Below, piece after piece: positions 35,111-43,619 of a stretch of DNA of 64,000 bases (position 1 is the stretch's first letter; every line of letters begins with the position of its first letter). The DNA is from Glaciecola sp047250385 (GTDB taxonomy: Bacteria > Pseudomonadota > Gammaproteobacteria > Enterobacterales > Alteromonadaceae): contig NZ_JBLBVM010000043.1 of the NCBI RefSeq assembly GCF_047250385.1, positions 56,904-120,903 of the forward strand, given 5' to 3'. Below the pieces are notes generated by a model. It ran no database searches. It was not told the origin of the DNA and was given only the letters and a program-made list of their open reading frames with translations. A program made the position numbers and the translations under genes.

Positions 35111-35515
35111 ATAGTTTTGTACTTAATTAATTCAGAATACGGTGGAACACTGGCGCTAGAGTATAAACTCAAGAATCAATAGTCAGTAATCAAGAATTAT
35201 GTATTCATCGTATGTTGACATTAAACTCAGTAAAATCAAACAAAAGCTGCAATAACAGCGGAGACTGCTTTTTGAAATACAAGTTCTACGGCCTCTAAAA
35301 GGCGAGAAGTTAAACCGATTGATGAAGTCACCTACATTTGTCTAAATTAGCGTGTATAATTCCGCTCCGATAAATGAATAGTGTTATATTTTTTGTTTCA
35401 AAGCGATTTATTCTCATGCGATGCTTTGCAAAACAAACTATGAATCAAGACAGAGAATAGTAAAACCCATAATTTTCAAATTTGTAATTGAGCAGTGATC
35501 AGGAGACAAGTAAGT
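35111..35515. other. Intergenic region between the symporter gene and yqcA
   Basis: This 405-base gap between divergent genes holds a TATAAT at about 35353-35358 without a good -35. Nothing else is recognised. Confidence 0.35.
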
Positions 35516-35965
35516 ATGCGCAGTGTGAGTATTTTCGTTGGTTCGGTATATGGCAATGCCCAGCACGTGGCAGAAGAAGCACAAACGATGTTTGAAACGA
35601 AAGGGGTTGAATGCGAAGTGTTCACCGATCCAGAAACATCAGACTTCATTGAAGCAGAAGCCGTGGTTGTTATCAGTTCCACAACAGGCCAGGGCGATGT
35701 TCCGCAAAATTTAGAAATGTTTCACAGTGACTTACGCGATGAATTCCCATTAATGAATGGAAAACCGTTTGCTGTTGCTGCTTTGGGTGATAGTAGTTAC
35801 GGAGATAGCTTCTGTGGCGGTGGACGACAATTTTCTGAGTTGTTACTCGAACTTCAAGGAAAACCTGTGGCGGAAATGTTGGAAGTTGATGCCATTGAAA
35901 CATTGTCTCCAGAAGAAGAGGTTGTGCCTTGGTTAGAGGGGCTTGTGGAAGCTTTGACTGAATAA
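35516..35965 (+). CDS. yqcA: YqcA-type flavodoxin
   Basis: The ATG at 35516 follows AGGAGA. The 149-residue product has the FMN phosphate loop GSVYGNAQHVAEEA, then SSTTGQGDVPQN and the ALGDSSYGDSFCGGG loop. This matches YqcA, a short-chain flavodoxin found beside truC. Its redox partner is not known from sequence. A strong bidirectional hairpin lies between it and the convergent dapD. Confidence 0.92.
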   Translation: MRSVSIFVGSVYGNAQHVAEEAQTMFETKGVECEVFTDPETSDFIEAEAVVVISSTTGQGDVPQNLEMFHSDLRDEFPLMNGKPFAVAALGDSSYGDSFCGGGRQFSELLLELQGKPVAEMLEVDAIETLSPEEEVVPWLEGLVEALTE

Positions 35966-36142
35966 GTTGTGTCTAAACTATTAGTGTGACGTCCGACTAT
36001 TTTGAGACGCGACTATTGTGAGACGCGACTATTGTGAAGCCCGACCCTAAATTAGCGCCAAACTATGTCGCTAGTGACTTCAAATAGGCAAAATCAAGGT
36101 AGATATAAAATAGGCTAAAATAGACCAGATATAGAATAAAAT

Positions 36143-36180
36143 AAAATGGCGCCTTACATCGATGTGTAAGGCGCCATTTT
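36143..36180. terminator. Bidirectional terminator between yqcA and dapD
   Basis: A perfect 16-bp stem (36143-36158 with 36165-36180, core TGGCGCCTTACA) has a 6-base loop and A/T tracts on both sides. Confidence 0.88.
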
Positions 36181-36273
36181 TTGTTTGACTTAGTTATTAA
36201 GTTGCTAATCTGCTCTTACTTTCATAAGCGCTTTTTACTCATCTGAATTTGCACTCACTGGCATTGTAAAGAT

Positions 36274-36330
36274 CAGCGATAAATGATGCAGCGATAAATG
36301 ATGCAGCGATAAACGATGCAGCGACTAACT
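36274..36330 (+). repeat. 15-bp tandem repeat near dapD
   Basis: The unit CAGCGATAAATGATG occurs three times with one variant (CAGCGATAAACGATG) and a decayed fourth copy. It lies in the region after dapD's stop codon, before the yqcA terminator. Confidence 0.8.
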
Positions 36331-36398
36331 CAGCAGCTACTTATTTATTAGCGATAAGCGAAGTAGCTACTTATTCAGGCTTATTAACTCAGAGTTAT

Positions 36399-37223
36399 TT
36401 ACTCAGCTCCGCGCAAGATTTCATTAATCCCAACTTTAGCTCTTGTTTTAGCATCTACTTTCTTCACGATAATCGCTGCGTACAAACTGTGCGTACCGCA
36501 TTTACTTGGAAGGCTACCAGATACAACAACAGAACCTGCAGGGACACGACCATAAGTCGTTGCGCCAGTTTCACGGTCATAAATTCGAGTACTTTGACTG
36601 ATGTAAACGCCCATTGAAATAACGGCGCCTTCTTCGACAATTACACCTTCAACGATTTCTGAACGTGCACCGATGAAGCAGTTATCTTCAATAATAGTTG
36701 GGCTTGCTTGAAGGGGCTCTAACACGCCGCCGATACCAACGCCACCAGACAAGTGCACGTTTTTACCGATCTGGGCGCATGATCCCACGGTGACCCAAGT
36801 GTCAACCATCGTACCCTCGTCAACGAAAGCACCGATATTAACGTAAGACGGCATTACCACTACGTTACGAGCGATATATGAACCTGTGCGCACTGCCGCT
36901 GGTGGTACAACACGCATGCCTTCTTTCGCGAAACGCTCGGCAGTGTAATCGGTAAATTTCAACGGAACTTTGTCGTAATAATTGGTTTCAGCGCCTTCAA
37001 CAAGCTTGTTGTCATGCAGCTTAAAATAAAGCAGAACGGCTTTTTTCAACCATTCGTTTACCTGCCACTGCCCATCGATTTTTTCTGCAACTCTTGCTTC
37101 ACCAGAATTTAGTAATTCGACAGATTCAGTGACTGCGCTTCTGATTTCGGCACTGGCTGTTTCTGCAGTATATGTATCGCGAGTATCAAAAGCATTTTCT
37201 ATAATAGCTTGTAGTTTGTTCAT
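36399..37223 (-). CDS. dapD: 2,3,4,5-tetrahydropyridine-2,6-dicarboxylate N-succinyltransferase
   Basis: The 274-residue trimeric left-handed beta-helix enzyme has the DapD signatures GMRVVPPAAVRTGSYIARNV, then FVDEGTMVDTWVTVGSCAQ and GGVGIGGVLEPLQASPTIIE. It transfers succinyl from succinyl-CoA in lysine/diaminopimelate synthesis. It overlaps glnD by 4 bases, forming a minus-strand glnD-dapD unit. Confidence 0.96.
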   Translation of the reverse strand: MNKLQAIIENAFDTRDTYTAETASAEIRSAVTESVELLNSGEARVAEKIDGQWQVNEWLKKAVLLYFKLHDNKLVEGAETNYYDKVPLKFTDYTAERFAKEGMRVVPPAAVRTGSYIARNVVVMPSYVNIGAFVDEGTMVDTWVTVGSCAQIGKNVHLSGGVGIGGVLEPLQASPTIIEDNCFIGARSEIVEGVIVEEGAVISMGVYISQSTRIYDRETGATTYGRVPAGSVVVSGSLPSKCGTHSLYAAIIVKKVDAKTRAKVGINEILRGAE

Positions 37224-39853
37224 ATTGCTGGGTTCACTTCTGGTTGGTCTAGTTTTAAAATAATTTGCTTTCTAAGAATGACTTCTTGGTCTTGCGTTAA
37301 TGCTTTTCCTTCATCATTTGAAACAATGAAAACATCTTCTGCTCGCTCTCCAATCGTTGAGATCTTTGCGAGCTTCAAGGTTAAATTGAGGTCAACAAAT
37401 AAATGACCAAGTTTGGCTAACAAGCCAGGTGCATCTAATGCTTCAAGCTCCACAAGAGTGGCATCTTCTGTTGAGGAATAAAATCTTACTTTTGTTTTCA
37501 CATCAAGTTGCTTCATTCTTCGCGACATTTTTCGCTTGTTTGAATGTGAGCGACCCGGCTTCATTAATTGTGAGCGAACGGCCTCGACCAATTTCTTCAG
37601 ATGCCGTTTCGATTTTATGCGCTCAGCATCTTGATCAAGGATGATCATGCTATCGAACACATTTCCTTGTTCAGTAATCGCTATTTGAGCATCATGAATT
37701 GAGCAATTTCGGCTATCTAGCACAGAAGCTATTTGCGCAAATAGTGCTGGACGATCACTGCAATAAATTAGCAGTTCAGTGCCCGCTTTAGATGTATCGT
37801 TGCTTGCACTGACGAGAATCTTCTCATCACCTAAATCTCCAGCAGAGACGATAGTTTCAGTATGCCAAGCTATTTGATTTGGCTTGAAACGAGCAAAATA
37901 ATCCTTTCGCATTTGTTGCCAAAAAAGCATCGCTTGGGATTCGCTAATGCCTTTTTCATGCAACAGTACCATTGCTTCTTCTTTATGTTGCGTAATGCGC
38001 TGATCCAGTGTGACTTGGCAGGCCAATCCATTGTCGAAAGCCTGCTGTGTTAGAAGGTAAAGCTCTCGCAGTAGAGTGGCTTTCCAATCATTCCACAGAT
38101 TATCATTTGTTGCTCTTATATCAGCTAAAGTGAGTGCATAAAGTAAATCAAGATTGTCGTGGCTTTTAACGGCGCTCGCAAATTGATTGATCACGTCGGC
38201 ATCATAGATATCTCTGCGCTGGGCGACCACTGACATCAATAGATGATTTTCAACCAGCCAAGCAATAGTTTTTGCATCGCCTTTTGACATATCGTGAAGT
38301 TCGCAGAATTTCAATACATCGGCAGCGCCTAATGTTGAATGATCACCGCCTCGTCCCTTTGCAATATCGTGGAAAATTGCCGCGATGAAAAGTAATTCAG
38401 GCTTGTCTAAGTTTTTGACGATGCGATAACAACGTGGAAACTTCTTTTCACTGTGAAAGTAGCTATATACGTGTTTCACTAATCGGTGTGTATGTTCATC
38501 AACAGTGTAAGCATGAAACAAATCGAACTGCATCATGCCCACTATTTTATCCCATTCGGGCAAATACGATTGCAATATGCCGTATTTGTACATGATATCC
38601 CAACCGAAGTTAAAAAATTCTGGTTGTTTCATTAGCGCGATAAATCGCTCACGACAATCATGACGTTCATGGTAATACTGATGCTGAAAACGACGGCGTG
38701 CATTACGTAGTTGGCGAATGCAGTCGGCATCTAAACCTTTGATGTTTTTATGTTGGCCTACTAACTCGAGGAAATCGAGGATATCGGCTGGCGTATGAAA
38801 GGTTTCAGGCTGTGAAGGTGATATTAGTCCGTCTTTTAAATCAAACTTGTTATTCAAGTTCACGACGGTTTTAACTTTTTGTTCTAAAACATCATCTTTG
38901 AAGCGCAACAACAGCATGCTGTTCAACTCGGAAACACGACGAACAATGCGGAAGAAAGCTTTCATCATTTGTTCAACGGCAGCTTTACCATCGCCATAGC
39001 CTAGTAATTGTGCGATATCGGTTTGGTAGTCAAAGAGAATGCGATTTTCACTGCGCCCAGAAACAAGGTGCAGTGCAAATCGAATCTGCCACAAGTGAGA
39101 ACGACACTCTATGAGTTCGGCATGCTCAATTTCTGTAAAATAACCATGCCCGATCAAGGTTAGTCCGTCGTACTCTCGGAAATGCTTCTTGGCGACCCAA
39201 CCAATGGACTGAATATCTCGCAAACAACCTGGGTTCTCTTTAATGTTTGGTTCAAGATTGTAAGAAGTGTCATTAAACTTGTGATGACGATTTTGTTGCT
39301 CTTCTAATTTTGCAAGGAAAAAGTCTTTACTCGTCCATACTTTAGGGCTGTTAACTTGACTAATTAATTCAGAGAATATGCTTTCGCAACCTATAAGGAT
39401 GCGAGATTCAACTAAATTAGTCGCAATCGTGATATCCGATTCAGCAAGTTCAATCGTCTCTTTCACTGTGCGAACCGACTGGCCAATTTCAAGTTTTATA
39501 TCCCACAGCAAAGTAATGAAAGTACCAATACGTTCTTCAACGTCCGGTTTTATTTTCTTTTTACTTAGGATTAATAAATCGATATCGGAGTAGGGCTGCA
39601 ATTGACCACGACCATAGCCGCCTACGGCACAAAGCGCCAATGCAGTTTCATTGTTCAAGCCCAGCAAACTCCAGACATGACGCAATAGTGCATCTGTAAA
39701 GTCAGCGCGGGCTACTACTAAATTGTCTACTAGTTCGCTGTTAAAGCTTGCTGCTAGCCATTCATGGTTCTTTTTAACCGCGTTCTTGAACGCGGCTAAG
39801 TCATTTACATCGCTGATATCTTGCAGCTGTTTTATTTGGTCTTGAACCGACAA
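37220..39853 (-). CDS. glnD: Bifunctional PII uridylyltransferase/uridylyl-removing enzyme
   Basis: The 877-residue protein has the nucleotidyltransferase motif GGYGRGQLQPYSDIDLL (residues about 77-93), an HD domain (FIAAIFHDIAKGRGGDHS near residue 495) and two C-terminal ACT domains (from about 690 and 800). It uridylylates PII at low glutamine and reverses this at high glutamine, so it is the nitrogen sensor. The start is TTG with GGAG upstream. Length is normal for the family. Confidence 0.95.
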   Translation of the reverse strand: MSVQDQIKQLQDISDVNDLAAFKNAVKKNHEWLAASFNSELVDNLVVARADFTDALLRHVWSLLGLNNETALALCAVGGYGRGQLQPYSDIDLLILSKKKIKPDVEERIGTFITLLWDIKLEIGQSVRTVKETIELAESDITIATNLVESRILIGCESIFSELISQVNSPKVWTSKDFFLAKLEEQQNRHHKFNDTSYNLEPNIKENPGCLRDIQSIGWVAKKHFREYDGLTLIGHGYFTEIEHAELIECRSHLWQIRFALHLVSGRSENRILFDYQTDIAQLLGYGDGKAAVEQMMKAFFRIVRRVSELNSMLLLRFKDDVLEQKVKTVVNLNNKFDLKDGLISPSQPETFHTPADILDFLELVGQHKNIKGLDADCIRQLRNARRRFQHQYYHERHDCRERFIALMKQPEFFNFGWDIMYKYGILQSYLPEWDKIVGMMQFDLFHAYTVDEHTHRLVKHVYSYFHSEKKFPRCYRIVKNLDKPELLFIAAIFHDIAKGRGGDHSTLGAADVLKFCELHDMSKGDAKTIAWLVENHLLMSVVAQRRDIYDADVINQFASAVKSHDNLDLLYALTLADIRATNDNLWNDWKATLLRELYLLTQQAFDNGLACQVTLDQRITQHKEEAMVLLHEKGISESQAMLFWQQMRKDYFARFKPNQIAWHTETIVSAGDLGDEKILVSASNDTSKAGTELLIYCSDRPALFAQIASVLDSRNCSIHDAQIAITEQGNVFDSMIILDQDAERIKSKRHLKKLVEAVRSQLMKPGRSHSNKRKMSRRMKQLDVKTKVRFYSSTEDATLVELEALDAPGLLAKLGHLFVDLNLTLKLAKISTIGERAEDVFIVSNDEGKALTQDQEVILRKQIILKLDQPEVNPAI

Positions 39854-39929
39854 AGTAACTCCTTGGCCTATTAAAGCCTCTAATTAGATTGAGAACTGAT
39901 TCTGTCGTCAGTGCTGCTCGCTTCTCTAA

Positions 39930-40721
39930 TTAGTGGTTGATGACCCTATCAATATCTTCGTCATCACGTAAAGTCAGAATTTCTACACCAGTTTCTGTGA
40001 CTAATAAGGTGTGTTCCCACTGAGCGCTTAAACTGCGATCTTTGGTGACAACGGTCCAATTGTCTGGCAATACTTTTGAGTAACGTTTACCTGCATTCAC
40101 CATTGGCTCGATAGTAAAACACATACCAGCTTCAATTAATTCACCACTACCCGGTTTTCCGTAATGCACAATTTGTGGGTCTTCGTGAAACACTGCGCCA
40201 ATACCATGACCACAATACTCTCTTACTATCGAATAGTTGTGTGATTCTGCATGTTGCTGACACGCATGGCCGATATCACCTAAGTGCATACCTGGCTTTA
40301 CAATTTTGATTGCATTGTACAAACATTCTTGTGTGACTTTAATCAAGCGCTCTGCAAGAATTGAGGGCTTGCCCACAACGAACATCTTCGAAGTGTCACC
40401 ATGGTAACCGTCTTTTATTACTGTTACGTCGATATTGACGATGTCACCATCTTTTAGTTTTTTGTCACTCGGGATGCCGTGGCAAATAACGTGATTAACC
40501 GATGTGCAAACTGATTTTGGAAAAGGCGGGTTGCCGTAATTCAACGGTGCTGGAATCGCATCTTGAACATTCACGATGTAGTCATGACATATTTTATCAA
40601 TCTCGCCGGTGGTAACACCCTTTTTGACGTGCTCCCCAATCATCATCAGTACGTCTGCTGCTAGTTTCCCAGCAACGCGCATCTTGTCCATTTCTTCTGG
40701 TGTTTTAATTGTTATAGCCAA
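39930..40721 (-). CDS. map: Type I methionine aminopeptidase
   Basis: The 263-residue protein has the metal ligands in order: the two Asp of VNIDVTVIKDGYHGDTSK, His in EYCGHGIG, Glu in FTIEPMVN, and the last Glu in QWEHTLL. It removes initiator Met from new proteins. It is divergent from rpsB, as in E. coli. Upstream, between map and rpsB, lies the foldback element at 40875-40994. Confidence 0.96.
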   Translation of the reverse strand: MAITIKTPEEMDKMRVAGKLAADVLMMIGEHVKKGVTTGEIDKICHDYIVNVQDAIPAPLNYGNPPFPKSVCTSVNHVICHGIPSDKKLKDGDIVNIDVTVIKDGYHGDTSKMFVVGKPSILAERLIKVTQECLYNAIKIVKPGMHLGDIGHACQQHAESHNYSIVREYCGHGIGAVFHEDPQIVHYGKPGSGELIEAGMCFTIEPMVNAGKRYSKVLPDNWTVVTKDRSLSAQWEHTLLVTETGVEILTLRDDEDIDRVINH

Positions 40722-40874
40722 GGTTGACCTCTTTGAAATTGTTTAACTAATTATTGGCAATCGTTTATATAAAATACCCGCAGGCTCGCTTTCATGAAGC
40801 CTTCTGTTCAAAAACAGCCATGAGCTTGAAGTTCACAACAGCCTAGAGCCTTTTAAAGCTGGGGCTCGTGGTGC

Positions 40875-40994
40875 GGATATAAAGGAAAGGACTTCCCCAA
40901 TAAAAAGTCGCTGCAAGCCCATCCATGGGGCGCTCGGCACTCGACGTCCTGTCGAGTGACGCTTTTTATTGGGGAAGTCCTTTCCTTTATATCC
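40875..40994. repeat. Foldback element copy 1: 33-bp perfect inverted repeat around a 54-bp structured core
   Basis: Bases 40875-40907 and 40962-40994 are exact reverse complements (33 of 33). The 54-base core holds an 8-bp hairpin CACTCGAC-GTCCT-GTCGAGTG (40938-40958) and a CCCATCCATGGG palindrome. The same core, in reverse orientation, recurs at 43336-43389 with different arms. It sits between divergent map and rpsB, with the AGGAC-loop strand in the sense of map. No transposase or clear target duplication is seen. Confidence 0.9.
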
Positions 40995-41235
40995 TACATT
41001 TGTTTTGCATTTTACATTTTTTGTTCGTGTTGGACTAGTTCATTGTGTTTACTTTTGAATGTTTAAAAAGTGGCATATTTTTGAATATATGAATTGCTGT
41101 TATCTAACTGTTTACTGCTTTGTATTTTCTTGTGTTGAAGTATATCAATTTACAGTGGGCTTAACTATGGGCTGTTTTGTATATCAAATACTTTTTTATG
41201 CTCTACACGTTAGTAGAGGTTTTCGCTGCTTTTAG

Positions 41236-41264
41236 TTGATTCTGCTTGGCTAAAATGATATAAA
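41236..41264 (+). promoter_or_regulatory. rpsB promoter with GC-rich discriminator
   Basis: TTGATT (41236-41241) and TATAAA (41259-41264) have an ideal 17-base spacer. They are followed by GCGCGCGC, a discriminator typical of stringently controlled ribosomal promoters. The start of rpsB is about 165 bases downstream. Confidence 0.75.
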
Positions 41265-41349
41265 GCGCGCGCTGTTTGAGAATGTTGGAAAACGTCTCAA
41301 AATTAGACAGTACAAATTAACTAAAAACACACATATACCGACACTGATC

Positions 41350-41437
41350 TCGGGGTGTCTAACACGTTGTTTATTCAACGTTTTGGATCGAGAGAAGGGG
41401 TATATGGAGGCCTAACCCCTAAATAGGAAAATATAAA
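41350..41437 (+). promoter_or_regulatory. rpsB leader RNA, possible S2 autoregulation site
   Basis: The leader before rpsB forms two small hairpins: ACGTTG/CAACGT (41364-41381) and AGGGGT/ACCCCT (41396-41420, loop containing GGAGG). In gammaproteobacteria the rpsB leader is bound by S2 for feedback control. The match here is by position and structure only. Confidence 0.5.
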
Positions 41438-42169
41438 ATGGCAAACGTATCAATGCGTGACATGCTACAAGCTGGCGTACACTTCGGTCACCAAACTCGC
41501 TACTGGAACCCAAAAATGGCTCAATACATTTTTGGCGCTCGTAACAGAGTTCATATCATCAACTTAGAAAAAACTGTTCCGTTATTTAACGAAGCATTGA
41601 ACTACCTTTCAGGTGTTTCTCATAAGAAAGGTAAAGTTTTATTCGTTGGTACTAAACGTGCAGCAAGTGAAGCAGTTAGAGAAGCCGCTGAAAAATCTGG
41701 TCAATTCTACGTAAACAAACGTTGGTTGGGCGGAATGTTGACTAACTGGAAAACAGTTCGTCAATCAATAAAGCGTCTTAAAGATTTAGAAGTTCAAGCG
41801 ACTGACGGTACTTTCGACAAGTTAACTAAGAAAGAAGTACTAATGTGCAAGCGCGAAATGACTAAGTTAGAAGGCAGCTTAGGTGGTATCAAAAACATGG
41901 GTGGTCTTCCAGACGTTATCTTTGTTATCGATGCAGACCATGAGCACATTGCTGTAACTGAAGCTCGCAACCTTGGTATTCCAGTTGTGGGTGTAGTAGA
42001 CACTAACTCTAATCCAGACGGTGTTGACTTCGTTATCCCAGGTAACGACGACGCAATCCGTGCTATTCAGTTGTACACAAGCGCAGCTGCTGATGCGATC
42101 AATGAAGGTCGTAATCAAGACATCGCTGTTGCTGCTGAAAAAGACGACTTCGTAGAAGCCGCAGAGTAA
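41438..42169 (+). CDS. rpsB: 30S ribosomal protein S2
   Basis: The 243-residue protein has the S2 start MRDMLQAGVHFGHQTRYWNP and the motifs FVGTKRAASE and GMLTNWKTVRQS. It also carries PDVIFVIDADHEHIAVTEA and GIPVVGVVDTNSNPDGVD. It is part of the 30S subunit and binds S1. tsf follows after a hairpin, as in E. coli, where an rpsB-tsf attenuator sets relative amounts. Confidence 0.98.
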   Translation: MANVSMRDMLQAGVHFGHQTRYWNPKMAQYIFGARNRVHIINLEKTVPLFNEALNYLSGVSHKKGKVLFVGTKRAASEAVREAAEKSGQFYVNKRWLGGMLTNWKTVRQSIKRLKDLEVQATDGTFDKLTKKEVLMCKREMTKLEGSLGGIKNMGGLPDVIFVIDADHEHIAVTEARNLGIPVVGVVDTNSNPDGVDFVIPGNDDAIRAIQLYTSAAADAINEGRNQDIAVAAEKDDFVEAAE

Positions 42170-42188
42170 TATTTACAAGTAGATTATC

Positions 42189-42212
42189 AAAGGGGGCCTT
42201 CGCCCCCTTTTC
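42189..42212 (+). terminator. Terminator/attenuator between rpsB and tsf
   Basis: AAAGGGGGC (42189-42197) pairs with GCCCCCTTT (42202-42210) around a CTTC loop, with T after it. Partial read-through to tsf is expected. Confidence 0.85.
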
Positions 42213-42241
42213 TGAATATTGATATTTTTGAGGACAAGAAA

Positions 42242-43114
42242 ATGGCAGTGACTGCAGCACTGGTTAAAGAATTACGCGAGCGCACTGGCGCTGGCATGCT
42301 AGATTGTAAAAACGCATTGGTTGAGACTGATGGTGATATCGAACTAGCAATTGAGAATATGCGCAAATCTGGTCAAGCAAAAGCGGCTAAAAAAGCAGGT
42401 CGTATTGCAGCTGAAGGCGTTATCTTAACTAAAATCTCTGGTGGCAAAGCTACTATGATGGAAGTTAACTGTGAAACTGATTTCGTTGCTCGCGACGAAG
42501 GTTTCCTAGCTTTCGGTAACAAACTAATTGACGTTGCTGCTGCAAACAGCATCAACGATGTCGCAGAATTGAATGATGCAGAACTAGACGGTTCAACTGT
42601 TTCTAATGTTCGCGATACATTGGTTGCAAAAATTGGTGAAAACATCAGCCCACGTCGCGTAATCAATGTTGAAGGTTCAACATTAGGTGCATACGTACAC
42701 GGCGGCCGTATTGGTGTTATCGCAATTTTGGAAGGTGGCGACGAAGAGCTAGCAAAAGACATTGCTATGCACGTTGCAGCTGCTAGCCCACAATTCGTAA
42801 AACCAACAGACGTTCCTGCTGAAGTTGTTGAGAAAGAAAAAGAAATCCAAATCGACATCGCTATCCAGTCTGGTAAGCCAGCAGATATCGCTGAAAAAAT
42901 GGTTTCTGGTCGCATGAAGAAATTCACTGGCGAAATCAGCTTAACAGGCCAACCTTTCATCAAAGATCCTTCACAAAGTGTTGGTGATCTTTTGAAAGCT
43001 AAAGGCGCAGACGTTATCAACTTTATCCGCTTTGAAGTGGGTGAAGGTATCGAGAAGAAATCAGAAGATTTTGCTGCAGAAGTTGCTGCACAATTAGAAG
43101 CAGCTAAGAAGTAA
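42242..43114 (+). CDS. tsf: Elongation factor Ts
   Basis: The 290-residue protein starts with the UBA-like domain (LVKELRERTGAGMLDCKNAL) and then carries the EF-Ts signature NCETDFVARDEGF. It recharges EF-Tu with GTP. The ATG follows TGAGGA. A strong terminator ends the rpsB-tsf unit. Confidence 0.98.
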   Translation: MAVTAALVKELRERTGAGMLDCKNALVETDGDIELAIENMRKSGQAKAAKKAGRIAAEGVILTKISGGKATMMEVNCETDFVARDEGFLAFGNKLIDVAAANSINDVAELNDAELDGSTVSNVRDTLVAKIGENISPRRVINVEGSTLGAYVHGGRIGVIAILEGGDEELAKDIAMHVAAASPQFVKPTDVPAEVVEKEKEIQIDIAIQSGKPADIAEKMVSGRMKKFTGEISLTGQPFIKDPSQSVGDLLKAKGADVINFIRFEVGEGIEKKSEDFAAEVAAQLEAAKK

Positions 43115-43157
43115 GTGCTTCGATTGCATTTGCAATCACCGATTCTTCGGAAATACG

Positions 43158-43184
43158 AAGCACCTCAATAGAGGTGCTTTTTTA
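43158..43184 (+). terminator. Rho-independent terminator after tsf
   Basis: AAGCACCTC (43158-43166) pairs with GAGGTGCTT (43171-43179) around an AATA loop. Five more T follow. Confidence 0.9.
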
Positions 43185-43260
43185 TGACTATTCGGAAAGC
43201 GCTAAAAACAATTAATAAAATAGCGCTCCCCAAATAGAAAGAAAAACAAGAAAATAGCTG

Positions 43261-43290
43261 GCAAACGCAAACGCAAACGCAAACGCAAAA
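43261..43290 (+). repeat. GCAAAC hexanucleotide microsatellite
   Basis: Five tandem GCAAAC units (the last GCAAAA) follow directly. Such tracts can change length by slippage. Confidence 0.92.
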
Positions 43291-43305
43291 CCAGCCTGAA
43301 GACGT

Positions 43306-43419
43306 GACTAACCCCTCTCTTCCCCCCAAAAAAAGTGTCACTCGGCAGGACGCCGAGTGCCAAGCGCCCCAAGGATGGGCCCGCAGCGCCTTTTTTTGGG
43401 GGGAAGAGAGGGTCTAGTC
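43306..43419. repeat. Foldback element copy 2: long inverted arms around the same core, opposite orientation
   Basis: Bases 43313-43335 and 43390-43412 are exact reverse complements (23 of 23). The pairing resumes with GACTA/TAGTC (43306-43310, 43415-43419) after a 2-base mismatch. The core carries CACTCGGC-AGGAC-GCCGAGTG (43339-43359) and is the reverse complement of the copy-1 core with few changes. It lies in the tsf-pyrH gap, with the AGGAC-loop strand in the sense of pyrH. Confidence 0.9.
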
Positions 43420-43428
43420 GCGGCTTCA

Positions 43429-43524
43429 TGCGGAAAACAACCGCGAGGCATGCGGAAACAACCGCGAAGCATGCGGGACAACCGCGAAGCCGAGTGCCAC
43501 GCGCCCCAAGGTGGGCTCGCAGCG
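43429..43524 (+). repeat. Tandem CATGCGG...CCGCGA repeats running into a truncated third core
   Basis: Three units of CATGCGGAAACAACCGCGAAG type (GCGG/CCGC hairpins) lie at about 43430, 43449 and 43470. They join directly a partial core (43489-43524) that matches copy 2 from GCCGAGTGCC to GCAGCG with few changes. The first half of the small hairpin and both outer arms are missing. Confidence 0.8.
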
Positions 43525-43619
43525 ATATCATCAATTAAAGCGCATACTTATTGTTATTCTCCTTGCGTTTGCTGACTGATTTGTAAGAAAATAGATAAAA
43601 CCACTGCTAAGGAAACAAA

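Larger units (their letters stand above)
35966..36398. other. Intergenic region between yqcA and dapD with several short repeats
   Basis: This 433-base gap between convergent genes has a GACGCGACTATTGTGA direct repeat (about 35990-36045), the terminator at 36143-36180, a 15-base tandem repeat (36274-36330), and two copies of GTAGCTACTTATT-like sequence near 36330-36375. No coding frame is convincing. Confidence 0.6.
43115..43619. other. Repeat-filled intergenic region between tsf and pyrH
   Basis: This 505-base gap is much longer than the usual tsf-pyrH spacing. It holds the tsf terminator, a hexanucleotide repeat, foldback copy 2, three tandem CATGCGG repeats and a truncated third core. Several open frames cross it on both strands, but their translations follow the repeats and none is called. 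Confidence 0.8.

Noticed and set aside
42373..43020. 215-codon frame antisense to tsf
   Set aside because: It is a shadow of the highly codon-biased tsf gene, with no domain or start signal.
43202..43575. Open frames on both strands in the tsf-pyrH gap
   Set aside because: They follow the foldback arms and tandem repeats; translations are repeat-driven and no start signal is present.
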